64,000 nucleotides of DNA from Trichoderma breve (lineage: Eukaryota; Ascomycota; Sordariomycetes; Hypocreales; Hypocreaceae), in the NCBI RefSeq assembly GCF_028502605.1, contig NC_079233.1:310001-374000 (forward strand), written 5' to 3'. The translations under genes and the position numbers were made by a program. The notes below the pieces were generated by a model that did not search any database, was not told where the DNA came from, and saw only the letters and a list, made by a program, of their open reading frames with translations. This document shows positions 23,331 through 35,900 of the stretch, one piece after another; the stretch's first letter is position 1, and every line of letters starts with the position of its first letter.

Positions 23331-24120
23331 TGGAATTATTTGGTGTAGATGGATGACGAAGATCAAGAGAGAAAGGTATGGTAGTGTTGTAGAAATTGAA
23401 AAGGTTGACTCAACAGATAAGAAGAGTTGAAGACAACAATTATAAAAAGAATAAGGAGAGCATTTATTCTTCACCTTAGACTGATGAAAGCCTGGGATGA
23501 TCAAGAGTCTCGTATTGCCAGCTCGATGGGCTGTAATATATTAGTGTCGGTCAAGGAAGCTTCATTAGCCTTTTGTACTCCCTACCATCCCTATTATCAT
23601 CCTAGGAGGTTAGGCAGTTCAACGATAGCTATAACTTTCTACCCCGAGCTCTCGATAGCGCGTTTCTTGGTTCCTAAAAGATAAGACTTCGTAGCGTGAG
23701 GCGCTTTACCCCACAAGATAGCTTGTAGGGGCTGGCCCCGGCAAGGTTGAGTCTCGGCCCCCCGCCAACCTCCAATGTCTTTCCGGGGTATCGGATAAGG
23801 TTTGGGAATCAATGTGTGAGTCCATGACTTATACGTGCTTTCATGAAGGTAAACATTATTGTGAAGAGCTCACTTTTCATGCGACACCTGATATATGCGC
23901 AGACCAGCATCAAATGTTAAGACTGCTTTCCAATAGCCGATTAACAGAGGGAATGGCTTATGGGATTGAATCGTGATCAATGGGACTATCAATCGAGAAA
24001 TAAATATATAGATGATTAAAGGCATCTTGCAGATTCATAGGGATATGCTTCAAATTGCCAAGTTTATAATGCATTTTATGCTTTCAATATTTAATGCAAC
24101 TATTGTTTGTCTTTTTTATT
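23331..24120. other. Intergenic: MFS promoter
   Basis: A 790-bp spacer between the MFS start and the LamB-type stop. The MFS-proximal half has the GATA motif cluster; the half near LamB is AT-rich. Nothing coding recognised. Confidence 0.5.
23415..23721. promoter_or_regulatory. Cluster of six GATA-factor motifs (HGATAR)
   Basis: Matches at 23415-23420 (AGATAA), 23594-23599 (reverse TGATAA), 23623-23628 (CGATAG), 23653-23658 (CGATAG), 23679-23684 (AGATAA) and 23716-23721 (AGATAG), 85-390 bp upstream of the MFS ATG. Five of the six lie within 128 bp. This supports GATA-factor nitrogen control of the transporter, as proposed for the carboxylase gene. Confidence 0.55.
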
Positions 24121-24974
24121 CTATGATCTACCATTGACTTGGCGAATTTCGGAGGCAAACTTGGACCGGTTGGCTTCATCAACCGCTTGGCGTACTACCT
24201 TTGCGTTCTGAAGGACTGTCGGAGCGTCAGAGTGAAGGCAGATGCTGAAGGGCCTGCCATCAAAGCCAAAGCTGAATTTGTTCCCGTTAATGTCTTTCCC
24301 GCTATCAGTCATTGCTGCCCCAAAAGCCCGTTCATAACAGAGGTCTGGAGTAACCTGTTGAGATTGTGCAACAGGTACAAGTTTTCCTTCTGGTGAATAA
24401 TCTATGTCGACATAAACCTCCCCTTGAAAAGGAATACCCATCTCCTTACACATTGCCTCTTGTTCGGGATTCTGAGAAGCATAAACGGGAACTTTGAAGG
24501 TCGCACATGCCTCCAATACAGCTCTCATGATGCCCAGGTCTCTTTGCATGTAGAAAAAGAGTTCTCCGTGAGGTTTGATGTGAGACAGCTCTACGCCCTC
24601 GGCATCTAGCATGGCTTTGAGGGAACCAACTTGATAGAGAACCATGGCGTACATGTCATTGACGTCGATTTCCATCTTTCTCCGCCCGAAGCCAAAGAGG
24701 TCTTGCAATCCAGGGTGAGCACCAGCTCTAACGCCATGCTTTTTACAAAGACGAATAGTCTTGAGCATAATGGAAGGATCGCCAGCATGAAAGCCGCATG
24801 CAATATTTGCAGCATCAATGAATGGCATCAATTCTTCATCGGGGCCCTGAGCTCCATGTTAGTAAGAGTTTCATAATTGAACCCAAGAGGGTGTGAACTT
24901 ACCATCTTCCATCGCCCAAAGCCCTCGCCCATATCGGCATTGATCTCATACTTGCGAGCGAGTCCTGGCGCCAT
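24121..24974 (-). CDS. LamB/YcsF family protein (PxpA-like lactam hydrolase subunit)
   Basis: Two exons, 24974-24903 and 24846-24121, give 265 aa, a normal length for the family (about 250). The 56-nt intron separates the N-terminal signature KYEINADMGEGFGRWKM from GPDEELMPFIDAANIACG. Other family blocks are GFHAGDPSIM, HGVRAGAHPGLQDL, IKPHGELFFYM and FSICLHSDAP; the His/Asp/Glu residues form the presumed active site of this (beta/alpha)7-like fold. Bacterial PxpA is one of three subunits of ATP-dependent 5-oxoprolinase with PxpB/PxpC; A. nidulans LamB, the namesake, is needed for growth on 2-pyrrolidinone. The matching PxpB/PxpC-like domains are in the carboxylase gene 3.5 kb downstream on the same strand. 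It is divergent from the old-yellow-enzyme gene (576 bp between ATGs). HGATAR motifs occur at 24987 and 25282. Confidence 0.9.
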
Positions 24975-25550
24975 GGTTTCGAAATGAGATAACGCCAAAG
25001 ACGCCTGAAAATGCTTGGAAACAAGGATGCCGACGATGCAGGCGTTCTGACTTTTAGGGTTCGATACGGACCCTCATGAATAATGCCATCTGTGGCCACA
25101 ATTCATCTCAAATTTCCAGTTACATCACCCCTCCTTCCTATCCCGACATGCATCTCCTAGCCGATGATCCTGTTGATCGGGTGGTGGCGGCGGGGTGGGT
25201 CGAAGTTGGGGTAGAAAGAAGTTGGGGGAGAAATCTAAAAGAGGAAATTACCAGAAAAGGAAATGCAGTAGGGGGAGAAAATGATAACGAGGAGAATGAG
25301 ATGACATGATTCCCGAGCGAAACTATGATTCAGCTTGCAATGAGGTAGATGTTAGTAATTAGAAATCAAATTGTAGACGAACTCGTTTTTGCATTGAATA
25401 TGGAATCGTTGCTGACACCGTCGCTGACACTGTCGCTGGTGCATTCTGGAGAAACATTAAAACCAGGCTCTGCGAATCCTTGTTGAACTTCTATCGCTGT
25501 CTAATCCGATACCGTTCCAGTCCTGCTCATCTTCATCAAGAAAATTCACC
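24975..25550. promoter_or_regulatory. Divergent promoter between LamB-type and old-yellow-enzyme genes
   Basis: These 576 bp are the only sequence between two divergent start codons, so they must hold both promoters. GATA-type motifs are at 24987-24992 and 25282-25287. Short repeats GTTGCTGACACC/GTCGCTGACACTG occur around 25408-25436. Confidence 0.5.
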
Positions 25551-27125
25551 ATGGGCTCTATCTCAGAATCTCAATACTCAGACTTCCGCAGTGAAGTGGT
25601 GGCTGGTCTCCCTTTCTACACGCCAAAGCAGAGAGTACCAGTCGGCACGGCGATTCTCGATCCCAAGAACGGTGTCACCGAGAAATCCATTGCTCCTGCA
25701 TTCCAGCCGATCTCAATCCGGGGCCTCACGTTCCAAAATCGCATCTGGGTTGCCCCGATGTGCATGTATAGCTGCCAAGATGGCATGTTTAGTGACTTTC
25801 ACGTAGCCCACTACGGACAGTGGGCAATGAGAGGGTCTGCTTTGATCCATTTGGAAGCGACTGCAGTGACAGCCAGAGTAGGCCAATTTCCTGTTCATCG
25901 ATGTTAAAAGACTATGATGGTGTATTGATCAACGAAAAATTAGGGCCGCAATACGCCCCAGGATGCCGGTATTTGGTCTGACGATCATATTGCTCCTCTA
26001 AAGAGAATTGTTGACCTCATCCACTCGCAATCGCAAAAGGTCGCAATTCAGCTCCAGCACGCCGGCCGCAAAGGTAGCGTTACTCCGCCATGGCTGGGTC
26101 TCCGTCTTGTTCCTGACGAATTTGATGGGTACGCCAACCAGGTGCAGGGTCCTACAGCTGAGCCCTGGAACGAGAACTATGCGACCCCTGGAGAGATGTC
26201 GGAAGACGAGATTCTTGAGGTCATCGAAGCCTATGGCCAAGCTGCGCGCAGGGCTGTTGAGGCAGGTGTTGACGTGATTGCTGTCCATGGAGCTCATGGA
26301 TATTTGTTACACTCATTCGCATCACCTGCGGTAAGACTATTGATCATATTTCATCAAGCCTCTTGTTAGAAGTAATGCTTATGCCAATGAGCAGACGAAT
26401 AAACGAAGAGATCAATGGGGTGGAAGCTTTGAGAACCGCACACGAATCGGTGTGGAGATCATTCGTGCTATACGACGCAATATCCCAGAGAACATGCCTG
26501 TCTTTTGGAAGATCTCAGCTGTAGACTGGCTACCAAAGGGAGAAGGATGGGAGCTGGAAGATACTCTGCGATACATCCCTATCCTCGCCGCAGAAGGCGT
26601 GGATCTTTTTGATGTCTCAAGCGGAGGTACGGACCGGAGACAGCAGGTTCAGCTTGGCCAACAATACCAGGTTCCATTCGCCAAGGCTGTCAAGGATCTT
26701 AAGTTGCCCAACGTATTTGTGGCTGCTGTTGGCTGGATTCGAGATGCCGACACAGTTCATTATGTATAGCGTCCCCTAATTTCCTGTCTTATGAGTTTGA
26801 TGACTGACAAATTATACGCTATAGATCTTGAGCAATGGAAAAGCCGATGTTGTGCACGTCGCACGAGAGTTTCTACGCGATCCCAACTTTGTCCAGCGAG
26901 TCGCACTCGCGACGGGCACTGAAGTTACTTGGGTTGATCAATATCACCGCGCTCCCAGTATGTGGCCATCCTGAAGTCTATCGAGTCGACTCTTCCTAAC
27001 AAAGTCTTTCAGTGAACCGAAAATATGTTGAGTCTACGACGACCATTACAACAGACGCAAAAGTGTCGAAAGATGTAATTCGATCGCACGATGATCAGGT
27101 ATCAAACAAGCTAGCTTCCAAGTAG
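25551..27125 (+). CDS. NADH:flavin oxidoreductase, old yellow enzyme (YqjM class)
   Basis: Five exons, 25551-25877, 25944-26330, 26395-26763, 26825-26957 and 27013-27125, give 442 aa. All introns (55-66 nt) keep phase. The N-terminus has IRGLTFQNRIWVAPMCMYS, where the Cys is the redox-tuning residue of the YqjM class. Then come QLQHAGRKG (FMN/substrate site), AVHGAHGYLLHSF followed by the QWGGSFENRTR motif, and VHVAREFLRDPNF (phosphate binding). These TIM-barrel FMN enzymes reduce activated C=C bonds with NAD(P)H. It is transcribed away from the LamB-type gene and may act in the same pathway or in detoxification. The last exon after QYHRAP is unusual sequence for the family, so the C-terminus is the least certain part of the model. 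Confidence 0.88.
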
Positions 27126-28617
27126 GATGAGACTTTAGATCAAAACTCGTAGAACAAAAAAAATACAAACTCATCGGCCCAGGCGGTACCCATAATGGTG
27201 TGCATGGACTTAATGGCCTAGGGAATTGTTCGCTGAGAGTGATTACGAAACTCTTCAAACACGCGTCTTATGTGTATCCAAATTGCGAGATGATTACACA
27301 CGCACTGCATACAATTAAGAACAGTCTCCTACCAACTTTATCCAGCTATTTCTGGATTCTTAACTGCAGAATTCACTCGTAACAAACGCTAACCTCGCTA
27401 ATATCGCTAACATCACCATTCCAACAGCCTGACCAGAGCAACCTGATGCTGGTAAGCATATCATTAAGCGCTAAGATTCAGGCGCGACACGACGCTACAA
27501 AACACTTGAATACAGCGTCCTTTTATATAGCACCTATCAGAGTTCATAATTTTCACGTTGACCAAGTTGAATGAAGTCTTTTCGATTCATCAAAGCGAAT
27601 ACCAAAATAATCATACAATCACAATTTACCAAGACATGTTTATAACGCCAAGTCAATTGAAGATGTCGGATACAGAGGACACGGATAGTAAGCTGTAACG
27701 GCTTGGAGGGCGTGTTAGCAATGTATCCGAAAAGTGCGTCGGAAACTGATCCTTGATCGTGGTTATCAGGCTACAATGAACTACTGGTGGCAGATGATGT
27801 GAATACTGGAGCCATAGTGTCAGCCAGCCACGGCTTATTGCTTATACCAATAGAAGAACCGAAATTCTTAGCCAGAGCACTCGCATATGCAGTGCAACCT
27901 CGGTCCGATATTGTTGATTGGTTTACATGAAAGCACAGCCGCACAGCTGCCGGTGACATGAACCCCCCGCACCCAGCATCAAACCCAGGACAGGCGTTTC
28001 TGAAGTGAAGAGGGCAATCAATAAGACCTTGAATATAGAAATTTAACAGCGCGATTGCTTTTGAAGCAGCAAGAAAAAAAAGCAGAAGAATGACTTTTTG
28101 TCAAACCCCCCCCCCCCCGGCAAATGAACACTGGAGGTCAAACAGCACGGTGTTACACGATCTGTCACATATACAGCAATCAGTTTTATGAGAATAATAT
28201 GACGTGGTTACAGTCTTGTTGTCCAGCCAATCGTACAGATGAAACTTGCAACGGGAATTTTTGAAGCTCTCCAGCTCTTCCGAGTGCAGCTGAGATGGAC
28301 CATCGGCTCCTCCATTGGTATAGCTGCATCCACACACACCCCTCAGCTCCCCACAATCTCAATTAGGACTTTGACTTAATATATTCTATAGGTGGTGAGT
28401 ATTCCACATCATACATGCGAATGATGAATGCCTGCAACGAAAGACAAATTTCATTCATTAGGTTAGGGGCTTTGATGTATATGTAGAGTGATGCCTAGGA
28501 CTTACAACATATAAATAGGCTGTCTAAGCCGCTCTTCATGATTTCTATTTCCTACACAATCATTTCGTATCGAAAACACAACATCTTTCTAATCGTCGGA
28601 AATTGATACAAGCAGCT
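27126..28617. other. Intergenic region with C13 homopolymer and TATA box
   Basis: About 1.5 kb without a supported gene. It contains a run of 13 C at 28106-28118 and, near its right end, a TATA box for the lectin gene. Confidence 0.5.
28510..28517 (+). promoter_or_regulatory. TATA box of the lectin gene
   Basis: TATAAATA lies 101 bp upstream of the lectin ATG at 28618, a plausible distance for a core promoter in a filamentous fungus. It suggests a strongly regulated transcript. Confidence 0.5.
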
Positions 28618-29664
28618 ATGGCTACCCCTTTTGTCATCAATGCTAGGACCGCGGTTGCCGCTACGGCGACATCTACCTCTACATCTCGAGTATACTTCCA
28701 AGATACTGAGAACGGCATCCGTGAAGTAACTTACGACAATGGAAATTGGACCGTATCCAACGATGTGTTATTCTCTGCCAAGCGTTCCACTCCACTTGCT
28801 GTTATCAGTTGGGATGAGGGAAAACAGGTGATTCCCTTGACTTCGCCGTATTCAGGGGAAAATATTGACAGGAAGTGTAGGTTCGGATCTACTGTGTTTC
28901 TTCTGAGGGTGTGCTTCAAGAGTGGTGCGGTATCAACGGGCACTGGGGTCCGGGTTACCTCACAGATTTGGGAGTGCGCGTGGCACCAAACACCTCTATC
29001 GCTGCTACACACTGGGATAAAACGACTATTCGGGTCTATTGCCAAGGTAATGCTTCAGCATAACGGATCATTATAGCATGAACTAATCTGGTCCTTATGA
29101 CAGAGGAGAACTCAACTGCCATTCAAGAATTCTGCGTCGGCCATCCCTGGAAGAGAGGTTCCACCCTCCCAATAGCCGACTCGGGATCCAACCTTGCAGC
29201 CTTGTCATTTAAGGACGGGGGCAAAATCCATTTGAGAGTTTACTACCAAGCTCCAGATCTCAGTCTAAGGGAACACTGTTATGACGGCGGCTGGTCTGAA
29301 GGTAAGAAGTCATCATGCTATATTATCTCGGGGCGTGTCAGAAGCTAAAGATATCATTACAGGCGGCTTTAGCCCTGGAGTTGCGATCAAGAGTTCTGCG
29401 ATTGCTGCCACTTCATGGGGTGAAGCTGTAGATGGCGTGCAGCTCCGTGTGTTCTGGCAGGACAATCATGGGCTGCTGAGAGGCTATAGGTGGTCTAGGG
29501 GATGGGAGTCTTCAGGATCTTTAAATCTTATACCAGTTGCTACACGCATTTCTGCGACCAACTGGGATAATGGAAGCAGTGTTAGAGTGTACTACCAGGT
29601 GAATGATGGCACAATCTCCGAAGAGGTCACCCATAGCTTGACAACCACTATTATTCAAGTCTAG
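28618..29664 (+). CDS. Fucose-specific lectin, AAL-like six-bladed propeller
   Basis: Four exons, 28618-28827, 28881-29046, 29104-29301 and 29363-29664, give 291 aa; introns are 53, 57 and 61 nt. The ATG at 28618 begins MATPFVINARTAV. Six related blades can be counted, each with an R-V/I-Y-x-Q/V start and a W near the end: RVYFQDTENGIRE, VRIYCVSSEGVLQEW, IRVYCQEENSTAIQEF, LRVYYQAPDLSLREH, LRVFWQDNHGLLRGY and VRVYYQVNDGTISEE. This matches Aleuria aurantia lectin and fungal fucose lectins, which bind L-fucosylated glycans between blades. No signal peptide is obvious, as in other AAL relatives. Such lectins are thought to act in host or prey recognition or defence against grazers. The last blade lacks the terminal W, so the final sugar site may be degenerate. 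Confidence 0.88.
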
Positions 29665-31746
29665 ATAGAACATGGCCCTACTATAGGCTCTTGAAATTGC
29701 AGGTATTATGATCTGTCGAGCTAAGTTGTTTAATAGCATTGCAGGAGCTCACATCTCAGATTATATTCCACTTTGCTCCCACTACTTGATCATTTCCAAT
29801 GGGGCCCTCATATGAACCCTCTTCAGAAACGCGATCAGGTCGGCTAATCAAAGGCTCCGGTAGATAGGTAGAATCTTTCGAGATCCGGGAGATTGTCCGG
29901 GAGATTGCAACGTCCTTTTCAAATGAGTTCTTCACACGGTTTGTGATCTTAACACAGTTTAACGAATGGGTTGAACTAGAGCTGACTCGTGTCAACTAGA
30001 ACTTACTTTTCTGAGCAGTTAACACGAATGAATTTTCACAAATATTCCCTTGTTGACACTCAGCTACCCCATTATATAATAATAATTAAGCAAATACCAT
30101 CCATGAGTGGGAGAGTAGAGCATTTCCCATTTATTGAACATCCATAGAAACTTATATCATTCTCATTTGCACTTGATAGTTTATATATTGCTTCTAGTGA
30201 GTCTGTGCCCCAGGAATATAACGCAGTATTTTAATTATTGAAAAGTATATGAACAAATAACTTGTAACGATATGCTAATCCATGATATCTTAGGACGATG
30301 GTATGTTTGTGGCGGTCGTATCAAAATCTACACGATGACATATTTACCAGACACTTTGCGCCAGACTTACTAGAAAGAAACGCGTATATAAAACCACATT
30401 TGTCATCTTACCGTTGAGCATGCACTTAAAGTTATATTAAAGTAAGACACTACTGTCAAATTCCGTGTATGATCTCGGCCGAATTTGCCAATGGCTTCCG
30501 AGGAGGCGACATACTTTTAGATATCTGACATAAGTCGTATTATTGGTTTGCCTTTTGGAAAAGTCGCCAAGACACAATAATGGAAGCCTAATTCTCATTT
30601 CCTTCATCTACCGGCGACCTAAGATTAGAAATCGTCTACACACCTATACAGTATACTTGAAGATACAAATATCTACTTCGTTAACCACCCTATATCCTCA
30701 CCACCCCTAATGATCAGCCAGTGGCAACTATTACGACTAAGAAATAAAACCAACTCAGCTTCTCCAAAATTTACTTCGCCTATGACCACCTTTTTACGTA
30801 CATAAGCTCCCATTTTGGAGAGAACAAGGTGTATGACTCGCGCTCATGAATCAGTCTGCAGTCGAAGCTAACTAAGCGTATTTCGCTCTCCGTCCAAAAC
30901 ACATCCATGCTTTTGGCTTCCTCTTAGTGTTTTAAAATAATTACGAAGTAATCGCCTCAGTATCCCTATTCAACCCGAAGCACCAGGGGGGGAGTGGTGC
31001 TTGCATGGAAGAAAAACGTGGCTGGTCTAATCCATGATCCAACGGGAACGCTCCCGGTGGTTCCCTAGTGAGTTTCGTGGGGGGAGGTGTGAAGAATCAC
31101 ATGAAGCTAGCAAGAAGTTGTACTTGGCTAGTGAAAACGGACGCCTGAACTTCGCAGCCGGGTTGGGGGTTGGTGTGTGTTTTTAGCTTGCCGAGTGCCG
31201 CCTATTGTCTCAACTGCACGAACCCTGACGAGACACAAAGGATTGGATCTTATATTGCTGCCTGTTGAGCATACGGGGGTTTGCGGGGACAGCTATTCCG
31301 GGGCAACGGGGGATTGGAGAAGTGGCTGATTTTAAGATGCTCTGTTGGGCTAGGTGCATTAGGTGGAACAAAGTCGTATGATGGAGCCAGCTGGAGCTGT
31401 AATTCGACGATCCGCACTACTGTCGCTGCTCGTAAACTAATAGCAGTAGCACGAAGTTCCACACTGGTGTTTTCCAGATGAAGAATAAGCTGCAGAAGTG
31501 AAAACAACAGTGTAAGCAGAGCTCGGCTAAAGAAGTATTCTGCATTTTGCCGGAATATTTATGGACTAGCCAACGGCATTTCAGGCATTCGGTAGATCGA
31601 TAGATCAGAAAATGCGAGTCTGCCGGACCTCAACTGACATGGTTTATAAGAGCGTGCATGTATTGGACCAGAGGCGTGTTACACTCCTCTACATGGGCAA
31701 GATATCTGGAAGCTCCTCATGTAACTCGATACGGCATGGTGGAATG
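29665..31746. other. Intergenic, no gene seen
   Basis: About 2.1 kb. AT-rich to about 30900, more GC-rich after. Only short open frames without family character, not interrupted by convincing splice sites. Confidence 0.5.
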
Positions 31747-32959
31747 CTATTCCAACTGGCTAGCATCGAGTTGCCACTTTTCATCTTCCAGGAGAGCCTT
31801 CAGATGGTTATCCAGCCACTTCACGTCCTCTTTGCTCTCACCTGGACCACCGGCCCTAGACCTTTTGTTAGTTTTACGTACAGAAAGTTCCCACATACTG
31901 CTGGCTTTTTTTGAACATACCAGTGGCCCCAGACGGATGGGAATGGAATACACTTTCCAATTCCCTTTGTCATATGCTGCACCTCATACTCCGAATCTTC
32001 CGGCGGGAAGTAGAGGTCCGTCTTGCCTGGGAGAACTAACGTTTTAGCTTTGATGCTCTTCATAGCTAGCTCAAAGTTCTTATTGTAAGGTTCCTGGTCT
32101 GAGCTGTCTGCAGCCTGCCACGTGTGAAGCATGGTGAGAAGATTCTCAGGGTCTGGATGGGGGCGTCAGCAAGGACATGTACAATTCTCGACAAGCCGCG
32201 AAGCAAACCTTTTTTCAGGGCCCAATCCTCCCAAAAGTTGATCATGAAATCCTCAAGGTTCTTGTATCCTAGCTCCGTCTCATACAGCTTTTCCCGGTAG
32301 AACGCCTGACTGAATCCCCAGCCAGCATATCCACGACCAAAGGCCTTCAATCCAGTGACCCTTTCTTCTTGAGTCCACGCCCGATACGTCTGCGCTAACT
32401 CACCGGCCGCGCTACCAGCGGAAGATGCCCCCTTGGCGGCGAGTAGTGCACTCTTGACGCCTTCGAGAAACACCTGGTTATGCAGTGAAGTGCGCGCACT
32501 CCCGCAAAATGGCACGCCCAGATCCATGAAGTCGGGATACTGCGTCAGCCATTGATACGTTTGTCCGGCGCCCATGCTCCACCCCAGGACCATTCGAGCG
32601 TGTTTGACGCCAAGTTCCTCGGTTACGAGGCGATACTGTGCCGTAACATTATCCTTTACGGTGATGTTGGGAAACGGTCTGAGTGGCTCGCGGTGAGTGT
32701 TGGATGGACTACTGGACTGTCCATTGCCGAACAAAGCCGGGACAATAATGAAGTATTTGCGGGGATTGAGAGCTTTGTCTTCGCCAATAAGCCATTCGTT
32801 GTCTGAGATGGCGCCGCTGAACCACGAGGGGTAGATGATGGCGGGAGAGGAGGCATCACCAAAAGTCTTGTAGGCGATGAAAGCATCTGGAAGGGTCTCG
32901 CCGGAGACGAGCTTGAAGTCTCCTAGCTTGAAGGTCTTGTAATCTAATTCACTTCCCAT
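31747..32959 (-). CDS. Alpha/beta hydrolase, MetX (homoserine O-acetyltransferase)-like
   Basis: Three exons, 32959-32209, 32152-31921 and 31855-31747, give 363 aa; introns are 56 and 65 nt. The ATG at 32959 begins MGSELDYKTFKLGDF. The fold is that of MetX-like hydrolases: AYKTFGDASSPAIIYPSWF, the oxyanion region SDNEWLIGEDKAL, PALFGNGQSSSPSNT, and the nucleophile elbow LGWSMGAGQ with Ser128. The second exon supplies the acid (LVLPGKTDLYFPPED) and the third completes the His block (GHW/AGGPGESKEDV). True homoserine acetyltransferases have a longer cap; many fungal relatives of this size are uncharacterised hydrolases or acyltransferases. Splicing at the second intron is fixed by restoring WGHWAGG. 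The gene stands alone between two long spacers. Confidence 0.85.
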
Positions 32960-35900
32960 AATTGTTACTTATCGCCGCGCCACGGGCAGGTTCTTGTTCT
33001 TGGATGAAGAGCTGAAGTTGAAGTCCTCTGCGGGGAAGAGACTTTGAACGCTTCAATCACGAGGGTTTCACGAGGGTTTTCCGAGGCAAGCCGAATAAAA
33101 GCGCAGCCAGTGCTGCAATTGAGACATGCGTCGCAGCCATTTTTTTGGAGAGTGGCACGGATAATGGTACCTGTTTCGATGAGATCTGTATTGAGGAGGG
33201 CGTGAGTGAGGGGAAGCTCCTCAGTTACACCACGGCGTTTTGGGCACGTGAGGTGCCAAGATCCGTGTATCTTGATCTGGTTGCTAACTGTGGAAAAGTA
33301 TTGGTGAAACGGCTGTCAAATTGAAAGCTCAACGCAACTGGTCGGTGATGCCATTGAGACTTTCATGATGGCAGTGATGTAAGCACCTCTCACGACATTG
33401 GTAGATCTGACATCTACCGTGCTCTGTAGTACAAAGCGCATGAGTGGATGTCGTCAATAATCCGAGCAACTCGCAATAAGTGACTCCGGCTCCGACTCCG
33501 GACAGCGAAGCTGCATTATTAATTTGTCTCTCTTGCTTGTTGCTTCTTGTCACATGAATCCCTCTTACACTCTTTCAGCACATCAATAGAACAAATACGC
33601 TAGAGTCGAGTCAAATGGTAGAGTACATAGAATTGTAATCTTCACGGCGAAAAAAATTCCCGATCGGTCCGTCCCGTCAGCAGCCACAGTTAAACGGTGT
33701 TGACATTCGTTGTGCTCTGAGTGCCTGCGTATAAGTGAGAGGCATGGTGAGCGATAAGCTGACAGGAGAGAAAATTTTCACTGGAATCCAGCGAGATGCC
33801 CATTTTACCAGCTCTGACAGAGAAGCCTCCTTTCCCATCTCGAATCCCAATTTCCTGGGTCTAGTGCTCTGTAGCGCGGGCCGAGTCGAGAGTCCGTGGC
33901 GTCGCCGCGGCCGGTGCTGACGATGCAGGCATTCTAGCGCAAATTGCTGCATTCTCTCCCCGTTCTCTATTCCAACTCAGGTTGGTCCATCTTACAGTAC
34001 AGACGTCTAGAAGGATGAAATGGAACAATGAAACGTGGTATCCCTCGTGGGCGACATGAAGAATGATTCATCCAACAGCACGGAGAAACTTTCATGGTGA
34101 ATGCATATTAGTATAGGACAGGGTTGACTCTGAGGGTGTTGGTTAGATGAACAAATGGTAGTTCAGCCGGCGCCTTTTTGCTTCTGCTTCAAGGGTAACA
34201 GGCAGTGACAGGCACCATGCCGCACGATAGATGAAAGGCTGGCGGTTTGAGAATGGCCATGGTTGACATGGTTGACAGCACTGTCGCCGTGATGGTGTCC
34301 TACTTTCTACTTGGCATCTTAGCGCCAACTTGCATTCGTCTTGGATTGCACACCTATTCAGCCCCCAGATGATGGCTTAATACAGCAGGCAGGCTCAGAA
34401 AGGGAGGGGGAAAATAGAATCGTCTGCTCCGTATTACTCCGTGATGCTGCGAAGATGCTGCCTGGGCTGATGGCATGACGTCCAATTCGACTTTCCTTTC
34501 CAGTCTTTGAGCTGCCATTATCATGCCCAGTGTCGTGTGGTGAGCAAGCGGCCATCCAACCAGCAAAAACGAGCTGCTCCCTCTCGCCCGGAATCTGTTG
34601 GCTCTCCGCAGTTCATGTCATCTCCCGCAGGCTGTGTGAGTGGGCACTGAATAGCGTTCTGGGTGCCTGGGGTTAATGAAGCGGGATGCTGCTAGAGTTG
34701 GCCCACTCCACTCTCTGAGCGTAGGCTGTCTTGTTTTTCTTTCGTCTTGAGTTTTGGGTCCGAGCCGCTAGCTGCACTTGTACATATACTCGTACAGTAG
34801 GATTCTCAAGTGGATAGACGGGGCACATCATTTTAGCTGCCAGCGAGCCGTAGAGGGTTAAAAATTCTGATCAAGACTCAAGTTGACCTCGGCCAAGGGG
34901 GGGAGGCACAAGCCGCCATTGGTGAGCTCGGCGAGAAAGGAATTTCGATGCATATTGACGCCGGCATGGCATTGGTGGTGGCTGCGGGGCGTCGTCACCC
35001 ACGAGATATTGTCCAATTTCCTTGCCGTGTTGTGTGTGAGATGCCAGTGCTCAGGCACGGACTGCTGTTGGCCGTGGCGTTATACGAGATTCAGAGAGAA
35101 GAAACGGTATAGACAAGATGAAGTAGTAGATAGTCTACTGGGCCATCAGTGACGACGATGGTGTTTGAATCCGCGGTGAGACGATCAGCCTGCAGGGGAT
35201 CCGGCCGGGATACTGTACTGTAATACTGAATTAGCAGCAGGTTAGCAACGCCTCTGCCTCTCTCTGCAGCATCGCATCTGACAGTCAGCTTGACCGATCC
35301 CATCACCATGGACACTGCTAACTGCTCCCGCTCTAGCCTCGCAACGACACGGGCTAACACATTCACTCCGTACGTGCTAGTGCCAGTAATCCGGTCTAAA
35401 AGTCTGTAGCATTGAGCTGCCAAGGACGGACTGGCGGGGGAGCTGCGAGAGATGCAGGGAATGCAGACGAAAAGCCATGATGGGATGACCTGACCTGAGC
35501 TTTGGGGACGCGCCCCGGTCTGTGCATATTACGCCTAATCAGATGCTGGCTCGGTGTTGCTGTACTGAAGCATGTGAAAGCACCAACCCGCTAAAGCGCC
35601 ACGTTTTGCTGCCGACAGCCACACCGCGGCAGATACGTAATAGTGCGGCTCGTGGAGAAATAAAGGGGATTGTGAGATTAAAATTTTTTATTAACATGGA
35701 GTTGTTGGAAATGCGAGGCTCAATCGCGAAAGCACAGTAGCGAAGCAAGCCGAGGAACCGCCTGAGGTACTTACGCTGTAGCTCCAATACTTCAGTGCAC
35801 TAACACTGCTAGCGGAATGAATCGCTTAATTCCATAAAGCGTGCCTGGTAGGACTGATCACCCGGTGCTTGTATACAGTACCTGCTCCCCCATACTGTTG

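Noticed and set aside
28106..28118. C13 homopolymer as a functional element
   Set aside because: Could be a slippage tract or assembly artefact; no motif or gene context supports a role.
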